DNA from: Anderseniella sp. Alg231-50
GTDB taxonomy: Bacteria; Pseudomonadota; Alphaproteobacteria; Rhizobiales; Aestuariivirgaceae
NCBI RefSeq assembly: GCF_900149695.1
Contig: NZ_LT703004.1
Span: forward strand, 62,001 to 126,000
Direction of reading: 5' to 3'
Length of the DNA: 64,000 nt
This document shows positions 8,724 through 17,719 of this stretch, one piece after another; position 1 is the stretch's first letter, and every line of letters begins with the position of its first letter. The notes under the pieces were generated by a model, which was not told the DNA's origin, searched no databases, and saw nothing but the letters and a program-made list of their open reading frames with translations. The position numbers and the translations under genes were made by a program.

Positions 8724-11093
8724 CTAAGACCGCGGCCGCGTTTTCTTGGGGTCGTAATGCGCAAATGGAACGATGGTGGCCGGCAGGCGTTTCTGCTGGC
8801 CGTCCAATTTACCGACTTCCACCTTGGTTCCAACTTCCGCGTGCGCGACATCGACACGCGCCAGCGCGATGTTCTTTTTGAGTATGGGCGATCGCATCGA
8901 GGACGTGATCTCACCGATCTGGGCCCGGCCGATACGCACGCAATCGCCGTGCCCGACATCCACGGAGCTGTCTATGTCCAGCCCGACCAGCTTGCGCGAC
9001 GGAGTTTCCTTGCGCCGGATAAGCGCATCGCGCCCGATGAAGTCATCGGTTTTGCTTTTCAACGGCACCGTGAAACCGATACCCGCTTCAAACGGATCGG
9101 TCTGATCAGAAAAATCATTGCCTGCGAATATCAGGCCGGCCTCGATGCGCACCATGTCCAGCGCCTCAAGCCCCATCGGTGTCAGGCCGTGCGGTTCACC
9201 GGCTGCCCAAAGTGCCTCGAAAACCGTCTCGGCATGTTTGGGGTGGCACCAGATTTCATAACCCAGTTCACCGGTATAACCTGTGCGCGACACCACAATC
9301 GGAACGCCCTGGTCGTCGCCCACCCGCCCGACGGTGAAGCGGAACCATTCCAACTCACCGAGCGCCGGCTGATGCGGCGGCGTCCAGACGAACTTCTTCA
9401 GTATGTCGCGGCTTTCAGGGCCTTGCACGGCAACGTTGTGCATCTGGTCGGTTGAGGATCGGATGTTGACCGTCAGGCCGAGTTTATCAGCCACTTCGCG
9501 CAACCAGACACCGCCGTAGTCATCGCCGCCGATCCAGCGGAAATTGTCCTTGCCCAGGCGCAAAAGCGTGCCGTCATCGATCATGCCGCCGTGTTCATAA
9601 CACATGGCCGAATAGACCACCTCGCCCACCGCCAGTTTTGCGATATTGCGGGTCAGCGTGTATTGCATCAGCGCTTCGCTGTCCGGCCCGGTAATCTCGA
9701 ACTTGCGCAGCGGTGACAGGTCCACCACAACCGCTTTTTCGCGGCAGGCCCAGTATTCGTCGATCGGGCCTGATTTTGAGAAACAGTTGGCAAGCCAGTA
9801 GCCCTTGTATTCTACAAAATTGCGGGTGTGCTTTTCGAAGCTGGAATGGAAGGCCGTTTGCTTGGTCATTTTCGGGTCCGAATCTGGTGTCGTACGCATG
9901 GCAATCGCGCGGGAGAACTTCTGCTCGCCCGAGTAGGTGCGCACGTGAATGTCTGTAGGGTTCCATCCGTTGGCAGCTGATGTGTCATCAGGACATGCGG
10001 ACGTTACACAAATCAAATCCGTCAGCGCCCGCAGCAGCACATAATCGCCGGGCCGTGACCAGGGTTCATCGCTGAACAGGACGCCGTGGTCGTCTATGCC
10101 GGTATTGAAGAAGAAGTTGATCGCCATCCAGCCGGCCCGGGCGGTTACGCCATGTTCGGCCAGCACGGAGTTGAAGTTGTCGGAACAATTGACATGGCCC
10201 GGATAGCCGATGTCGTCATAGTATTTCGCCGCGCAGGCCAGCGCGAACGCGTCATGCCTGCCGACCGTATCCTGAACCACTTCAACCAAAGGCAGCATGT
10301 CCTGGTCATAGTATTTGGCATGCAGACCGGGCATGGGATAGGCATGTCCCATCAGCGCGCGCGTCGTGGTGACGTCAAGCGCATGTTCAACTCCCTTATC
10401 CAGCTTGCGCGCCGCGAAGCACTGGAAGTCCGTGCACTGGCGCCCGTCCACATCAAGAATCTGGATGAAATCACCCGCCTTCACGAAATAGCTTTCAGCC
10501 GTTTCGGTGTGAACGCGAAGATCGAGTACGGGATCAGCCAACGGGTCCGGCAGTTCGAATTTCACACGGGGCTTAACAACTGCCCGGGTTACCATGACGG
10601 TGAGCGGGGTGGAGGTGTCCTGGGCTTCCATGTCCATGGCCCCGCCGGGGGCCGCGATGATCACCATGCCATCGCGCTGAACCAACAATTCGGTCTCCTC
10701 GCCATGGCGGGTCCGGTCATCGAAAAAAATCAACGCACCGGCGCCGGCAAGATCAATATTCCGGCTCTCAAGCCCCATGCGCAATCCGCGCAAGCTGGTG
10801 TCCGGTCCGGCCAGAAGCGCCTTCAGGCCACCGGCGTCCGAGTTTGCCTTCGCGCCGAGCACGCCTGCATCAATCTTGCCGTTGCTGTCTGCTGCAACGA
10901 TTTCGCAAACCTGGCCGCCTTCGTCGTTAGCGACGGTAAACCTGTCGCCCTGCTCTACCGGAATCAATATGGCACCGGCACCTTGAACCACATATCTTTC
11001 GGTGCCCGGCGGCATGGAGAAAACCCCAGGCTGAATGATATTGCTTGCAACGGGAGGCCCCGTTCTGACAACCGGATATTCTGTTTCCAGCAT
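8724..11093 (-). CDS. tdm: Trimethylamine N-oxide demethylase (DUF1989-GcvT fusion)
   Basis: A 789-residue cytosolic enzyme expected to split TMAO into dimethylamine and formaldehyde, with the C-terminal domain handing the one-carbon unit to tetrahydrofolate. Roughly residues 1-190 and 190-410 are DUF1989-like; the second copy contains Cys-rich 'DGRQCTDFQC' and 'HVNCSDNFNS', candidate ligands of the catalytic metal site. From about residue 430 it is a GcvT/DMGDH-type folate domain ('SPLRKFEITGPDS', 'RTGYTGELGYE', 'GLEALDMVRIEAG'). Size and order match Tdm of Methylocella and Ruegeria. It converges on the tmoX-tmm operon. GAGGA before the ATG at 11093 supports the start. Confidence 0.92.
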   Translation of the reverse strand: MLETEYPVVRTGPPVASNIIQPGVFSMPPGTERYVVQGAGAILIPVEQGDRFTVANDEGGQVCEIVAADSNGKIDAGVLGAKANSDAGGLKALLAGPDTSLRGLRMGLESRNIDLAGAGALIFFDDRTRHGEETELLVQRDGMVIIAAPGGAMDMEAQDTSTPLTVMVTRAVVKPRVKFELPDPLADPVLDLRVHTETAESYFVKAGDFIQILDVDGRQCTDFQCFAARKLDKGVEHALDVTTTRALMGHAYPMPGLHAKYYDQDMLPLVEVVQDTVGRHDAFALACAAKYYDDIGYPGHVNCSDNFNSVLAEHGVTARAGWMAINFFFNTGIDDHGVLFSDEPWSRPGDYVLLRALTDLICVTSACPDDTSAANGWNPTDIHVRTYSGEQKFSRAIAMRTTPDSDPKMTKQTAFHSSFEKHTRNFVEYKGYWLANCFSKSGPIDEYWACREKAVVVDLSPLRKFEITGPDSEALMQYTLTRNIAKLAVGEVVYSAMCYEHGGMIDDGTLLRLGKDNFRWIGGDDYGGVWLREVADKLGLTVNIRSSTDQMHNVAVQGPESRDILKKFVWTPPHQPALGELEWFRFTVGRVGDDQGVPIVVSRTGYTGELGYEIWCHPKHAETVFEALWAAGEPHGLTPMGLEALDMVRIEAGLIFAGNDFSDQTDPFEAGIGFTVPLKSKTDDFIGRDALIRRKETPSRKLVGLDIDSSVDVGHGDCVRIGRAQIGEITSSMRSPILKKNIALARVDVAHAEVGTKVEVGKLDGQQKRLPATIVPFAHYDPKKTRPRS

Positions 11094-11389
11094 GCCTTGT
11101 TTCCTCGAGCCACATTCAGATGCAATCCACTATCTGCTTTTGCATGTGTGGAATAAAAATTGATCGATAAGAATAACCGCCAGCCTCCCCCTTAACAAGC
11201 TGTTTCTGGTGTTTTCATGGGGGCGGTGAGGCATAACGAGCCCACCGCGCAAGATGTATTGCTGCCACCATTGTGTTTGCAAACCTCACCGGTTTTGCGG
11301 CAATCTGGCAGCTCGTGAATTCACATGAAACCGCACGATCGCTGGCTGAGCTCAGACCTCACTTGCGGCAAACAAAAGCAGGAGACCCG

Positions 11390-11752
11390 ATGCAAAAAAT
11401 TCAACCTGCCGACCGTCGCGTCGTCAATATCTACAAGGATAACTTCAAGCCGTTCGGCACACAGGCTACCCCGTCCTCCCATGAAAGCGCCTTGCAGATA
11501 AACTCCCATGAAAAACTGGGGGTCGGGTTTCACGTCTACCGGATGCAGCCCGGCACAACCACAACGCCACATGAGCATACACAGGACGAGGAGTTCCTGG
11601 TGCTTGAGGGAGAACTTACCGACAATGATGGCTACGTTTACAAGACAGGCGACCTGGTCTGGTTGAAAAAAGGCACGCAGCATTCTTCTCATTCGGAACA
11701 CGGCGCCCTGCTTGCTGTCTATATCGGCGCTGCCGAGAGGAATCTGGCCTAA
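11390..11752 (+). CDS. Single-domain cupin protein
   Basis: A 120-residue protein from the ATG at 11390, with GGAG at 11381-11384; an open frame extends upstream to 11273 but has no conserved content. Cupin motif 1 reads 'PHEHTQDEEFLVLEGE' and motif 2 'GDLVWLKKGTQHSSHS', giving the expected 2-His/1-Glu plus His metal ligands. It could be a small metal-dependent dioxygenase, isomerase or ligand binder; nothing specifies which. It is divergent from tdm across about 300 bp and may belong to the same methylated-amine locus. Confidence 0.8.
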   Translation: MQKIQPADRRVVNIYKDNFKPFGTQATPSSHESALQINSHEKLGVGFHVYRMQPGTTTTPHEHTQDEEFLVLEGELTDNDGYVYKTGDLVWLKKGTQHSSHSEHGALLAVYIGAAERNLA

Positions 11753-11901
11753 TTGTGCAGTCTGCCGACGGCTAGCCAGATTGGCCGGCATCGGCATTCT
11801 GGCGAGGGGCCTGGTAAAATCCACATGCCGAGCAGTGGTTGTTCAGCCCGCAATTGCGCTCCCAGCACTTGAGCATTCCTGCCTGTGCCAGCGCAGCGCG
11901 T

Positions 11902-12897
11902 TCACCGGTTGTTGGTGATTGACGCCAGCCGGTTTTGAGCCGCAACAGCCTCCTGCTCCATTTGTTTGACAATTTCGGCAATCGGGGCAACGGCGTGCAG
12001 GAAACCCAAAGCGTGACCGGCAGACAACAGGCCTTTGGATGTGTCGCCGGTTTCATAGGCCTGACGGCCGATCTTGCCGGATACATGAGGCAGCAGGTCT
12101 TCAATCCGGATATCGGGATTTTCAACCTCCATGCGCGTGACCAGGTCGGTTGTCTCATTACGCAAAGTCCGCACGGTGTTGCGCACACTCGCCATGGTGA
12201 GTGCGGTATCGCGCTCGGAAGCGTCAATCAGTGTCTGCTTGTAGCCCGCATGAGCCTTGATCTCTTCGGCAACCAGAAACCGGGTTCCAACCACAACGCC
12301 GTCCGCGCCCATTGCGAGGGCGGCGACAAGTTGCGAGCCGGTACCGATACCGCCGCCAATCAGGTACGGAATTGTCAGCCGCTGTTCTGCCAGGGCGGCA
12401 TTGACCATGGTACCGATCATTTCCATGCCGGGATGGCCTCCGCACTCAGCCCCTACAATCGACACCATGTCGACGCCCACACTCTGCGCCTTCACAGCAA
12501 ACCGGACACTTGGCACCTTGTGCAGAATGACGACACCGGCATCCTTGAGCATCGGCACATAGGCTTCGGGGTTGCGCCCCGAGGTCTCGACAAACCGAAC
12601 GCCTTCATCAACGATCAGCTGGAAAACCTCTTGCGTCTTTTCACCCTGCACCAGCTTCGGCAACATTGAAACGTTAACCCCGAACGATCGGCCTTCACAC
12701 AGATCACGGCACTTGTGAATTTCCGCCCGCAGGTCGTCAGGATCAGGGAAACTAGCGGCTGTTATGAACGATATGATACCGGCATGGGCAGCAGCAGCGA
12801 CGTAATCCGCATCTGCCAGCCACATCAGTCCGCCGGCAACGATCGGGACCCGAATGCCGAACGCCCGGCATACCTGCGTGTCAAACTGCGCCGGCAT
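11902..12897 (-). CDS. Nitronate monooxygenase / FMN-dependent 2-nitropropane dioxygenase family
   Basis: A 331-residue FMN TIM-barrel protein. The phosphate-binding loops 'GGGIGTG' and 'GADGVVVGTRFLVAEE' are clear, and the N-terminus 'VCRAFGIRVPIVAGGLMW' is the usual opening strand. The same fold includes FabK-type enoyl reductases and propionate-3-nitronate monooxygenases. It is the last gene of an operon with an enoyl-CoA hydratase (1-bp TGATG overlap) and two acyl-CoA dehydrogenases. The context suggests flavin chemistry on a CoA thioester or detoxification of a nitronate; sequence alone does not decide. Confidence 0.82.
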   Translation of the reverse strand: MPAQFDTQVCRAFGIRVPIVAGGLMWLADADYVAAAAHAGIISFITAASFPDPDDLRAEIHKCRDLCEGRSFGVNVSMLPKLVQGEKTQEVFQLIVDEGVRFVETSGRNPEAYVPMLKDAGVVILHKVPSVRFAVKAQSVGVDMVSIVGAECGGHPGMEMIGTMVNAALAEQRLTIPYLIGGGIGTGSQLVAALAMGADGVVVGTRFLVAEEIKAHAGYKQTLIDASERDTALTMASVRNTVRTLRNETTDLVTRMEVENPDIRIEDLLPHVSGKIGRQAYETGDTSKGLLSAGHALGFLHAVAPIAEIVKQMEQEAVAAQNRLASITNNR

Positions 12898-13697
12898 CAG
12901 CTGTCGCCAGGCTTGGAGAAATCGGGTTTACGCTTTTCAAAAAACGCGGTTATGCCTTCCACAGCGGGACCTTCCGTGACCGCCGCGGCCATGTGATCGC
13001 GCTCCAGGTCCATCTGTTCCTCGAAAGTGGAATGCTCCGCTGCGTTCATCAGTTCCTTGACGCGCGACAATGCGCTGGTGGGAGACACCGCCAGGCGATC
13101 CGCAATTGCAGAGGCATGTGACATGGCCTCACCCGGTTCACTTAACTGGTTCAGGGCACCCAGCTGATACAGGCGTTCAGCATCAACGGGTTCGGCCAGC
13201 AGGCAAAGCTCGCTGACCAATGGTCGCGGCAGCATCTTCATCAGGCGATGGGTTATGCCGCCATCGGGTGTCAGGCCGACCCTGACATAAGAAACCGTGA
13301 ACCTGGCCTCCCTGCTGGCCACGATAAAATCACAGGCATAGGCAAGCGAAACACCGGCGCCTGCCGCACCGCCTTCCACTGCTGCAATCACCGGTTTGGG
13401 GCAAGACCTGAACTTGCGAATGATGTCATGCAGTGCCTCGACAGCCAGCTTGCGTTGCTCAAGAGGTTCAAAGCGGCGGTTCCTGATCCGGTTGAGATCA
13501 CCACCGGCGCAGAAGAAGGATCCCGCACCAGTAAATATCACCGATCTTACCCTGTCTGTTTCTGCGGCCAGGGCCAGCGCTTTCGAAATGACGTCATATA
13601 GCTCCAGGGTGATTGCGTTGCGGTTGGCGACGTTGGCGTTGTAGATAACCAGGCGGTCCCCAAGGTCCTCGAAGTACGCGGTTTTTTCACTGGTCAT
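12897..13697 (-). CDS. Enoyl-CoA hydratase/isomerase family protein
   Basis: A 266-residue crotonase from the ATG at 13697 ('MTSEKTAYFEDLG'); the longer frame to 13808 would run into the dehydrogenase gene. The oxyanion-hole loops are 'CAGGDLNRIR' and 'EGGAAGAGVSLAYACDF', and the catalytic-acid region reads 'VGLTPDGG' (Asp where many hydratases have Glu, as in PaaB/PaaG-like members). The start lies 4 bp after the dehydrogenase stop and the stop overlaps the next start by 1 bp, so it is translationally coupled in a beta-oxidation-like operon. Confidence 0.87.
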   Translation of the reverse strand: MTSEKTAYFEDLGDRLVIYNANVANRNAITLELYDVISKALALAAETDRVRSVIFTGAGSFFCAGGDLNRIRNRRFEPLEQRKLAVEALHDIIRKFRSCPKPVIAAVEGGAAGAGVSLAYACDFIVASREARFTVSYVRVGLTPDGGITHRLMKMLPRPLVSELCLLAEPVDAERLYQLGALNQLSEPGEAMSHASAIADRLAVSPTSALSRVKELMNAAEHSTFEEQMDLERDHMAAAVTEGPAVEGITAFFEKRKPDFSKPGDS

Positions 13698-13701
13698 GGT
13701 C

Positions 13702-14859
13702 TCAGCCCCGAGTTTGAGAAAGCGCAATGAAGCGCTCCAGATGATGGTCGGTGTCTCCAAATTCATGATCCACCATGACCAGCCGGCGGGCATAGTGGGC
13801 CAGGGCATATTCCTGCGTCATACCGATGCCGCCGTGCATCTGGATGCACTCTTCCGCCACCAGCCGCCCTACCCGTCCGATGAGGTTTTTGGTAGCACTG
13901 GCATTGCGTTCGCGCTCATCACGATCCTTGTCCAATGCAGCAGCCAGGTTGAGCACCGCAGATCGTGCCTGTTCAATCTCGATCAGCAGATTCGCCATGC
14001 GGTGCTGCAGGACCTGAAATTTGCCGATGGGGCGTCCGAACTGGGTCCGGGTCTGCAGATAGGCTATGGTGAGTTCCTTGGCCGTCTCCATCGCACCCAG
14101 CGCATCTGCCGAAACAGCTGCAATCGCCGTGCATATGCGCGCCTCGATTGCCGGGAATGCGCCGCCGGGCGGGCCGAGCAGAGCCTGGGCCGGCAGCTTC
14201 AGGTCATGCAAGTCAATCTCACCTGCATAACCGCCATCGATCCTCGGATAACCGCGCACTGAAATGCCCGGTGCATCAGCAGGCACCAGGAAAAGTGAAA
14301 TGCCGTCTTCAGCATCATCTGCACCGGCGACCCGCGCACTGACTACCAGTGTGCGCGCACCGTCCCCGTTCGAGACGACGGATTTGCGACCGTTCAGCAC
14401 AACCCCCTGCCCGTCCGGCATGGCAGTGACCGTGACCCTGGACAGGTCATAGCGGCTGCCCGGCTCGGCATGCGCGAAGGCAAGCTGGTGTTCGCCTGAC
14501 ATCACTGTGTCCAGAAGCGCATGCTGATCAGCCGTTCCAAGATCGGCAATCAACCCGCCGGCAAGAACCGCATTTTCAAGCAGCGGTTCAACCACACCTG
14601 CACGCCCGATCTCCTCAAACACTGCGACAATGTCATAGCCCTGCCCGCCCAGTCCGCCGACATGGTCGCCGAACAAGGCGTGCAGAACACCCAGTTCGGC
14701 CAGCTGCGACCAGATCTCGGGCGATATGCCATGCTCTGTTGCGAGCGATGCTGAACGTTGTTCATGGGTATACACATCTGACAGGAACCGCCGCAGCGTA
14801 TCGCGCAACATGGTGCGCTCTTCGGTTTCCCCGAAATTGGCTTGGTTTTGGGTGCTCAC
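13702..14859 (-). CDS. Acyl-CoA dehydrogenase (second of a pair)
   Basis: A 385-residue FAD-dependent acyl-CoA dehydrogenase. The C-terminal helical bundle is recognisable from 'YLQTRTQFGRPIGKFQVLQHRMA' (read in two halves) and 'ECIQMHGGIGMTQEYALAHYARR'. The middle domain is weaker than in its partner: the usual 'TEPxAGSD' appears as 'AEPGSRYDLSR'. It overlaps the upstream dehydrogenase gene by 4 bp. Adjacent divergent pairs of this type often form alpha2-beta2 heterotetramers with one active subunit, as in steroid side-chain degradation; that assembly is inferred here. The acyl substrate is unknown. Confidence 0.87.
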   Translation of the reverse strand: MSTQNQANFGETEERTMLRDTLRRFLSDVYTHEQRSASLATEHGISPEIWSQLAELGVLHALFGDHVGGLGGQGYDIVAVFEEIGRAGVVEPLLENAVLAGGLIADLGTADQHALLDTVMSGEHQLAFAHAEPGSRYDLSRVTVTAMPDGQGVVLNGRKSVVSNGDGARTLVVSARVAGADDAEDGISLFLVPADAPGISVRGYPRIDGGYAGEIDLHDLKLPAQALLGPPGGAFPAIEARICTAIAAVSADALGAMETAKELTIAYLQTRTQFGRPIGKFQVLQHRMANLLIEIEQARSAVLNLAAALDKDRDERERNASATKNLIGRVGRLVAEECIQMHGGIGMTQEYALAHYARRLVMVDHEFGDTDHHLERFIALSQTRG

Positions 14860-16046
14860 AGGTCCAGAACCTGCTTTGCTATGATGGTCCGCTGCACTTC
14901 ATTGGACCCGCCATAAATCGTCAGCTTGCGATTGTTGAAATACTGTGCCGCCACAGGCGCAGCGTAGTCCGGCCCGATGGCCTCAGCGTTGGATCCCTCG
15001 TCAAGCGCCTCAGATACAAACGGGATCGCATACGGTCCCACGGCCCGCCTGGTCAGGTCGTTGATCTGCTGGCGCAACTCGGTTCCCTTGATCTTCAGCA
15101 TGGAACTTTCAACACCGGGCGCCTGTCCGGCAGCCACTTGCGCGATGACGCGGAGATTGGTGGTCTCCATGGCCATCAGGTCAATTTCAATCTGCGCCAG
15201 ACGCGCCGCAAAATGCGGATTTACCGAAAGTGGCTTCCCACCCGACATTTCCTGGTTGGCAATTCGCTTGACCGCATCAAGTCCGGCTTTGGCAAAACCG
15301 GTACCGGCTATATTGGTGCGCTCATGAGTCAAAAGATATTTGGCGTAAGTCCAGCCCTGATTTTCCTCACCGACCAGATTGCCGACCGGCACCCGCACAT
15401 CGTCGAAGAAGACCTCGTTGACCTCCGCCTCGCCGTCCAGAAGCCGGATCGGGCGTATCTCAACGCCGGGACTGGCCATGTCAATCAGCAGGAACGAGAT
15501 ACCGGCTTGCGGCTTGACGTCCGTGTCGGTGCGCACCAGGCAGAAAATCCAGTTGGCGTGCTGACCCAGCGTAGTCCAGGTTTTCTGGCCGTTGACCACA
15601 TAGTGATCGCCGTTTCGAACCGCCCGGGTCTTCAATGACGCCAGGTCTGAACCGGCACCTGGCTCGGAATAGCCCTGGCACCACCAGTCATCACCTTTCA
15701 GAATTCGCGGCAGGAAATAGTCGCGTTGCGCCTGCGAGCCGAATTTCTGCAATACCGGACCCAGCATCATCAGACCAAACGGAACAATTCTGGGCGCATG
15801 TGCAGCACACATCTCGTCTTCAAAAATGAACCGCTGATGGGCTGTCCATCCGGTGCCGCCAAACTCCACCGGCCAATTGACGGCAAGCCAACCCTTTTCA
15901 TTCAGGATCGCATGCCACTCTTCATAGTCGGCCTTGGTCATGCGCAGGCCCGAACGCACCTTATTGCTTATTCGGCCGGGAAGGTTTTCATTCAGGAACC
16001 GACGAACTTCATCGCGAAACTCGTCGAGATCAACTTGTGCTGGCAT
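14856..16046 (-). CDS. Acyl-CoA dehydrogenase (first of a pair)
   Basis: A 396-residue acyl-CoA dehydrogenase from the ATG at 16046. It shows the typical motif 'CQGYSEPGAGSDLASLKT' and the C-terminal 'YGGSNEVQRTIIAKQVL'. The start codon shares one base with the TAA of a Fur/Zur-type remnant (TAATG), so its translation may have been coupled to that gene. The frame continues upstream to 16085, but only through the remnant's own coding sequence. It heads the operon dehydrogenase-dehydrogenase-hydratase-nitronate monooxygenase, which should oxidise an acyl-CoA to a 3-hydroxyacyl-CoA. Confidence 0.9.
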   Translation of the reverse strand: MPAQVDLDEFRDEVRRFLNENLPGRISNKVRSGLRMTKADYEEWHAILNEKGWLAVNWPVEFGGTGWTAHQRFIFEDEMCAAHAPRIVPFGLMMLGPVLQKFGSQAQRDYFLPRILKGDDWWCQGYSEPGAGSDLASLKTRAVRNGDHYVVNGQKTWTTLGQHANWIFCLVRTDTDVKPQAGISFLLIDMASPGVEIRPIRLLDGEAEVNEVFFDDVRVPVGNLVGEENQGWTYAKYLLTHERTNIAGTGFAKAGLDAVKRIANQEMSGGKPLSVNPHFAARLAQIEIDLMAMETTNLRVIAQVAAGQAPGVESSMLKIKGTELRQQINDLTRRAVGPYAIPFVSEALDEGSNAEAIGPDYAAPVAAQYFNNRKLTIYGGSNEVQRTIIAKQVLDL

Positions 16047-16291
16047 TACATGACCTTTCGCGAAGTGTTCCGGCAGGTCTGGCACACACCGCGCAGTTCG
16101 ACAGTAGATTTCTTCAATGCGAACCCCGTTTCCGCTGCGAGTGACTGCAGCCTTGCAGCTACAGTGTCATCACTGATTTCAGATACCTGACCACACTCGT
16201 CGCAAAATGTGAATGCTATGGCTTCGTATTCATCGCAACCGGGATGGTGGCATGCAACAAGTGCATTGAGGCTTTCCAGCCTGTGAACCCT
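16046..16291 (-). pseudogene. C-terminal remnant of a Fur/Zur family repressor
   Basis: Reading leftward from an in-frame TAG at 16292-16294 to a TAA at 16046-16048, the frame encodes about 81 residues that match the dimerisation/zinc domain of Fur-family repressors. It begins 'VHRLESLNALVAC', the junction after the DNA-binding wing, then shows 'HHPGC', 'FCDECGQV', 'AAETGFALKKSTVELRGVC' and 'CRNTS'. The metal-binding Cys pairs are intact. No start codon or winged-helix domain precedes it, and the upstream DNA belongs to the neighbouring Lrp gene. I call it a truncated, probably non-functional zur-like gene left by a rearrangement; a separate N-terminal half elsewhere is possible. Confidence 0.7.
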
Positions 16292-16351
16292 CTACGGGCG
16301 TTTCGGGGACGCCTGTCGAAGCCCGAGTACCGATTACCGCCCAACCCGGCC

Positions 16352-16855
16352 CTATCGCGACGCGTCTTCGGGCGGCAGTACAACACCCAGCGCCACGCTG
16401 TCCCTGGTCAGGATGGACTTGATCACGATGTAGCTGAAGTATTTGTCGACACCGATATTTCGCTCCAGAATGTTCTCGATGATCTCCTGGTAGTGCGCCA
16501 CGCTCCTGGCTACAAATTTCACCAGATAGTCGTAACCTCCGCTGACCAGATGGCATTCCTGCACGGAGTCGTAGCGCCGGATTTCCGCTTCGAATTTTAT
16601 GAAGTCCTCGCGCCGGTGATCATTGAGCGTGATTTCGGTGAACACGGTGATGTAGTCACCCAGCTTGGCCAGGTTGATCTGCGCCTTGTAGCTGGTGATG
16701 TAGCCGGATTTTTCCAGGCGCTTCACGCGCTGCAGGCATGGGCTGGGAGACAATCCGACAGCATCCGCCAGATTGACGTTGGTCAGTTTCCCGTTCTGCT
16801 GAAGCTGAGCCAGAATGTTTACGTCAATCCGGTCAAGCTTTACGGCACCTGCCAT
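16352..16855 (-). CDS. Lrp/AsnC family transcriptional regulator
   Basis: A 167-residue feast/famine regulator. An N-terminal helix-turn-helix (about residues 7-60, 'LDRIDVNILAQLQQNGKL', 'LADAVGLSPSPCLQRVKRLEKSGYI') is followed by the RAM/AsnC ligand domain (about 70-150, 'VQECHLVSGGYDYLVKFVA'). It lies 39 bp downstream of the HAD dehalogenase gene on the same strand. The stretch after its stop (16291-16351) contains an imperfect ACGGGCGT/ACGCCTGT hairpin that may end its transcript. Target genes are unknown; the acyl-CoA dehydrogenase operon just downstream is one candidate. Confidence 0.9.
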   Translation of the reverse strand: MAGAVKLDRIDVNILAQLQQNGKLTNVNLADAVGLSPSPCLQRVKRLEKSGYITSYKAQINLAKLGDYITVFTEITLNDHRREDFIKFEAEIRRYDSVQECHLVSGGYDYLVKFVARSVAHYQEIIENILERNIGVDKYFSYIVIKSILTRDSVALGVVLPPEDASR

Positions 16856-16894
16856 CCGGTTTCACCCTGCAAATTTCCGTTTCCCGTCATCCGC

Positions 16895-17617
16895 TCATGA
16901 CCGCAATGCGTCCTGGTGAGCTTTCACCAGGTCTGCCATGCTGTCGAAGCGAAAATCGTATTTCGGCATCTCACCCGGATTCATGGTCGCACCAAAACCC
17001 TGCTGGTCAAAGCGGCGATAAATCCAGCACGAGGTGAGCCCGTGCCGGTTGGCCGGACCGTGATCGTGGAACATGCTCTCTGCCGTATGCAGGATGTCGC
17101 CCTTTTCCACGCCAAGTGTTTTCAGCTTTTCGAGCATGTAATCAAAATTGCGGTCAGACGGTTTATAGGAGCCGACATCCTCGGCGGTATAGATTGCATC
17201 AAATTCAACATCCAGGCGGGCATTGCTGCCGGCAAAGCTTTCATTGTCGACATTCGACAGGATGACCAGTTTGTAGTGCTTTTTCAGATACTTCAACGCC
17301 CCGACTGAATCGGAAAAAGCAGGCCAGTTTTTCACCGACCTGCCATAGACGGCGCACTCTTCGGATGTAGCCGCCACGCCCCACTCTTCCGCCAGGCGCT
17401 TGTAGACAATCGGCAACAGCTCGCGATACCGCATTGACGGTGTCCAGGACTGCTGTGAGGATTCATGCCGGGCGTGGGCCTCGAGAATGTCGTCGCGCGA
17501 CAGGTCACGATCAACCCGTGAGGTGAGCGGCTTAAGTCCTTCGACCATGCCTGTTTCCCAGTCGATCAGCGTTCCATAGCAATCAAATGTCAGTGCCTTG
17601 AAGTCGGTGAGTTTCAT
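16895..17617 (-). CDS. HAD hydrolase, haloacid dehalogenase type II
   Basis: A 240-residue HAD-superfamily hydrolase from the ATG at 17617, chosen because AAGGACC lies 5 nt upstream; an ATG at 17659 in the same frame has a poorer site. Motif I is 'FDCYGTLIDWE' (nucleophile Asp and general Asp replaced as in L-2-haloacid dehalogenases), motif II 'LSNVDNESF', and motif III/IV 'SYKPSDRNFDYML'. Members either hydrolyse L-2-haloacids or act on other small organic acids or phosphates; the substrate is undetermined. It precedes an Lrp gene by 39 bp. Confidence 0.83.
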   Translation of the reverse strand: MKLTDFKALTFDCYGTLIDWETGMVEGLKPLTSRVDRDLSRDDILEAHARHESSQQSWTPSMRYRELLPIVYKRLAEEWGVAATSEECAVYGRSVKNWPAFSDSVGALKYLKKHYKLVILSNVDNESFAGSNARLDVEFDAIYTAEDVGSYKPSDRNFDYMLEKLKTLGVEKGDILHTAESMFHDHGPANRHGLTSCWIYRRFDQQGFGATMNPGEMPKYDFRFDSMADLVKAHQDALRS

Positions 17618-17719
17618 TGCCGGGTCCTTGATATCAAAATCGGCTGACGCCTTGGTCATCGGTACGTGTCAGCCTCATCTTGCAGAATTTTATAGCGTGT
17701 GAACCTTGAATATGCCGAT

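Noticed and set aside
10086-11156. Long open frame on the plus strand antisense to tdm
   Set aside because: It mirrors the demethylase coding sequence, has no recognisable domain and no ribosome-binding site; high-GC shadow frame.
13698-13808. Longer N-terminus for the enoyl-CoA hydratase gene
   Set aside because: The extension lies within the acyl-CoA dehydrogenase coding sequence, and the conserved domain begins at the ATG ending at 13697.
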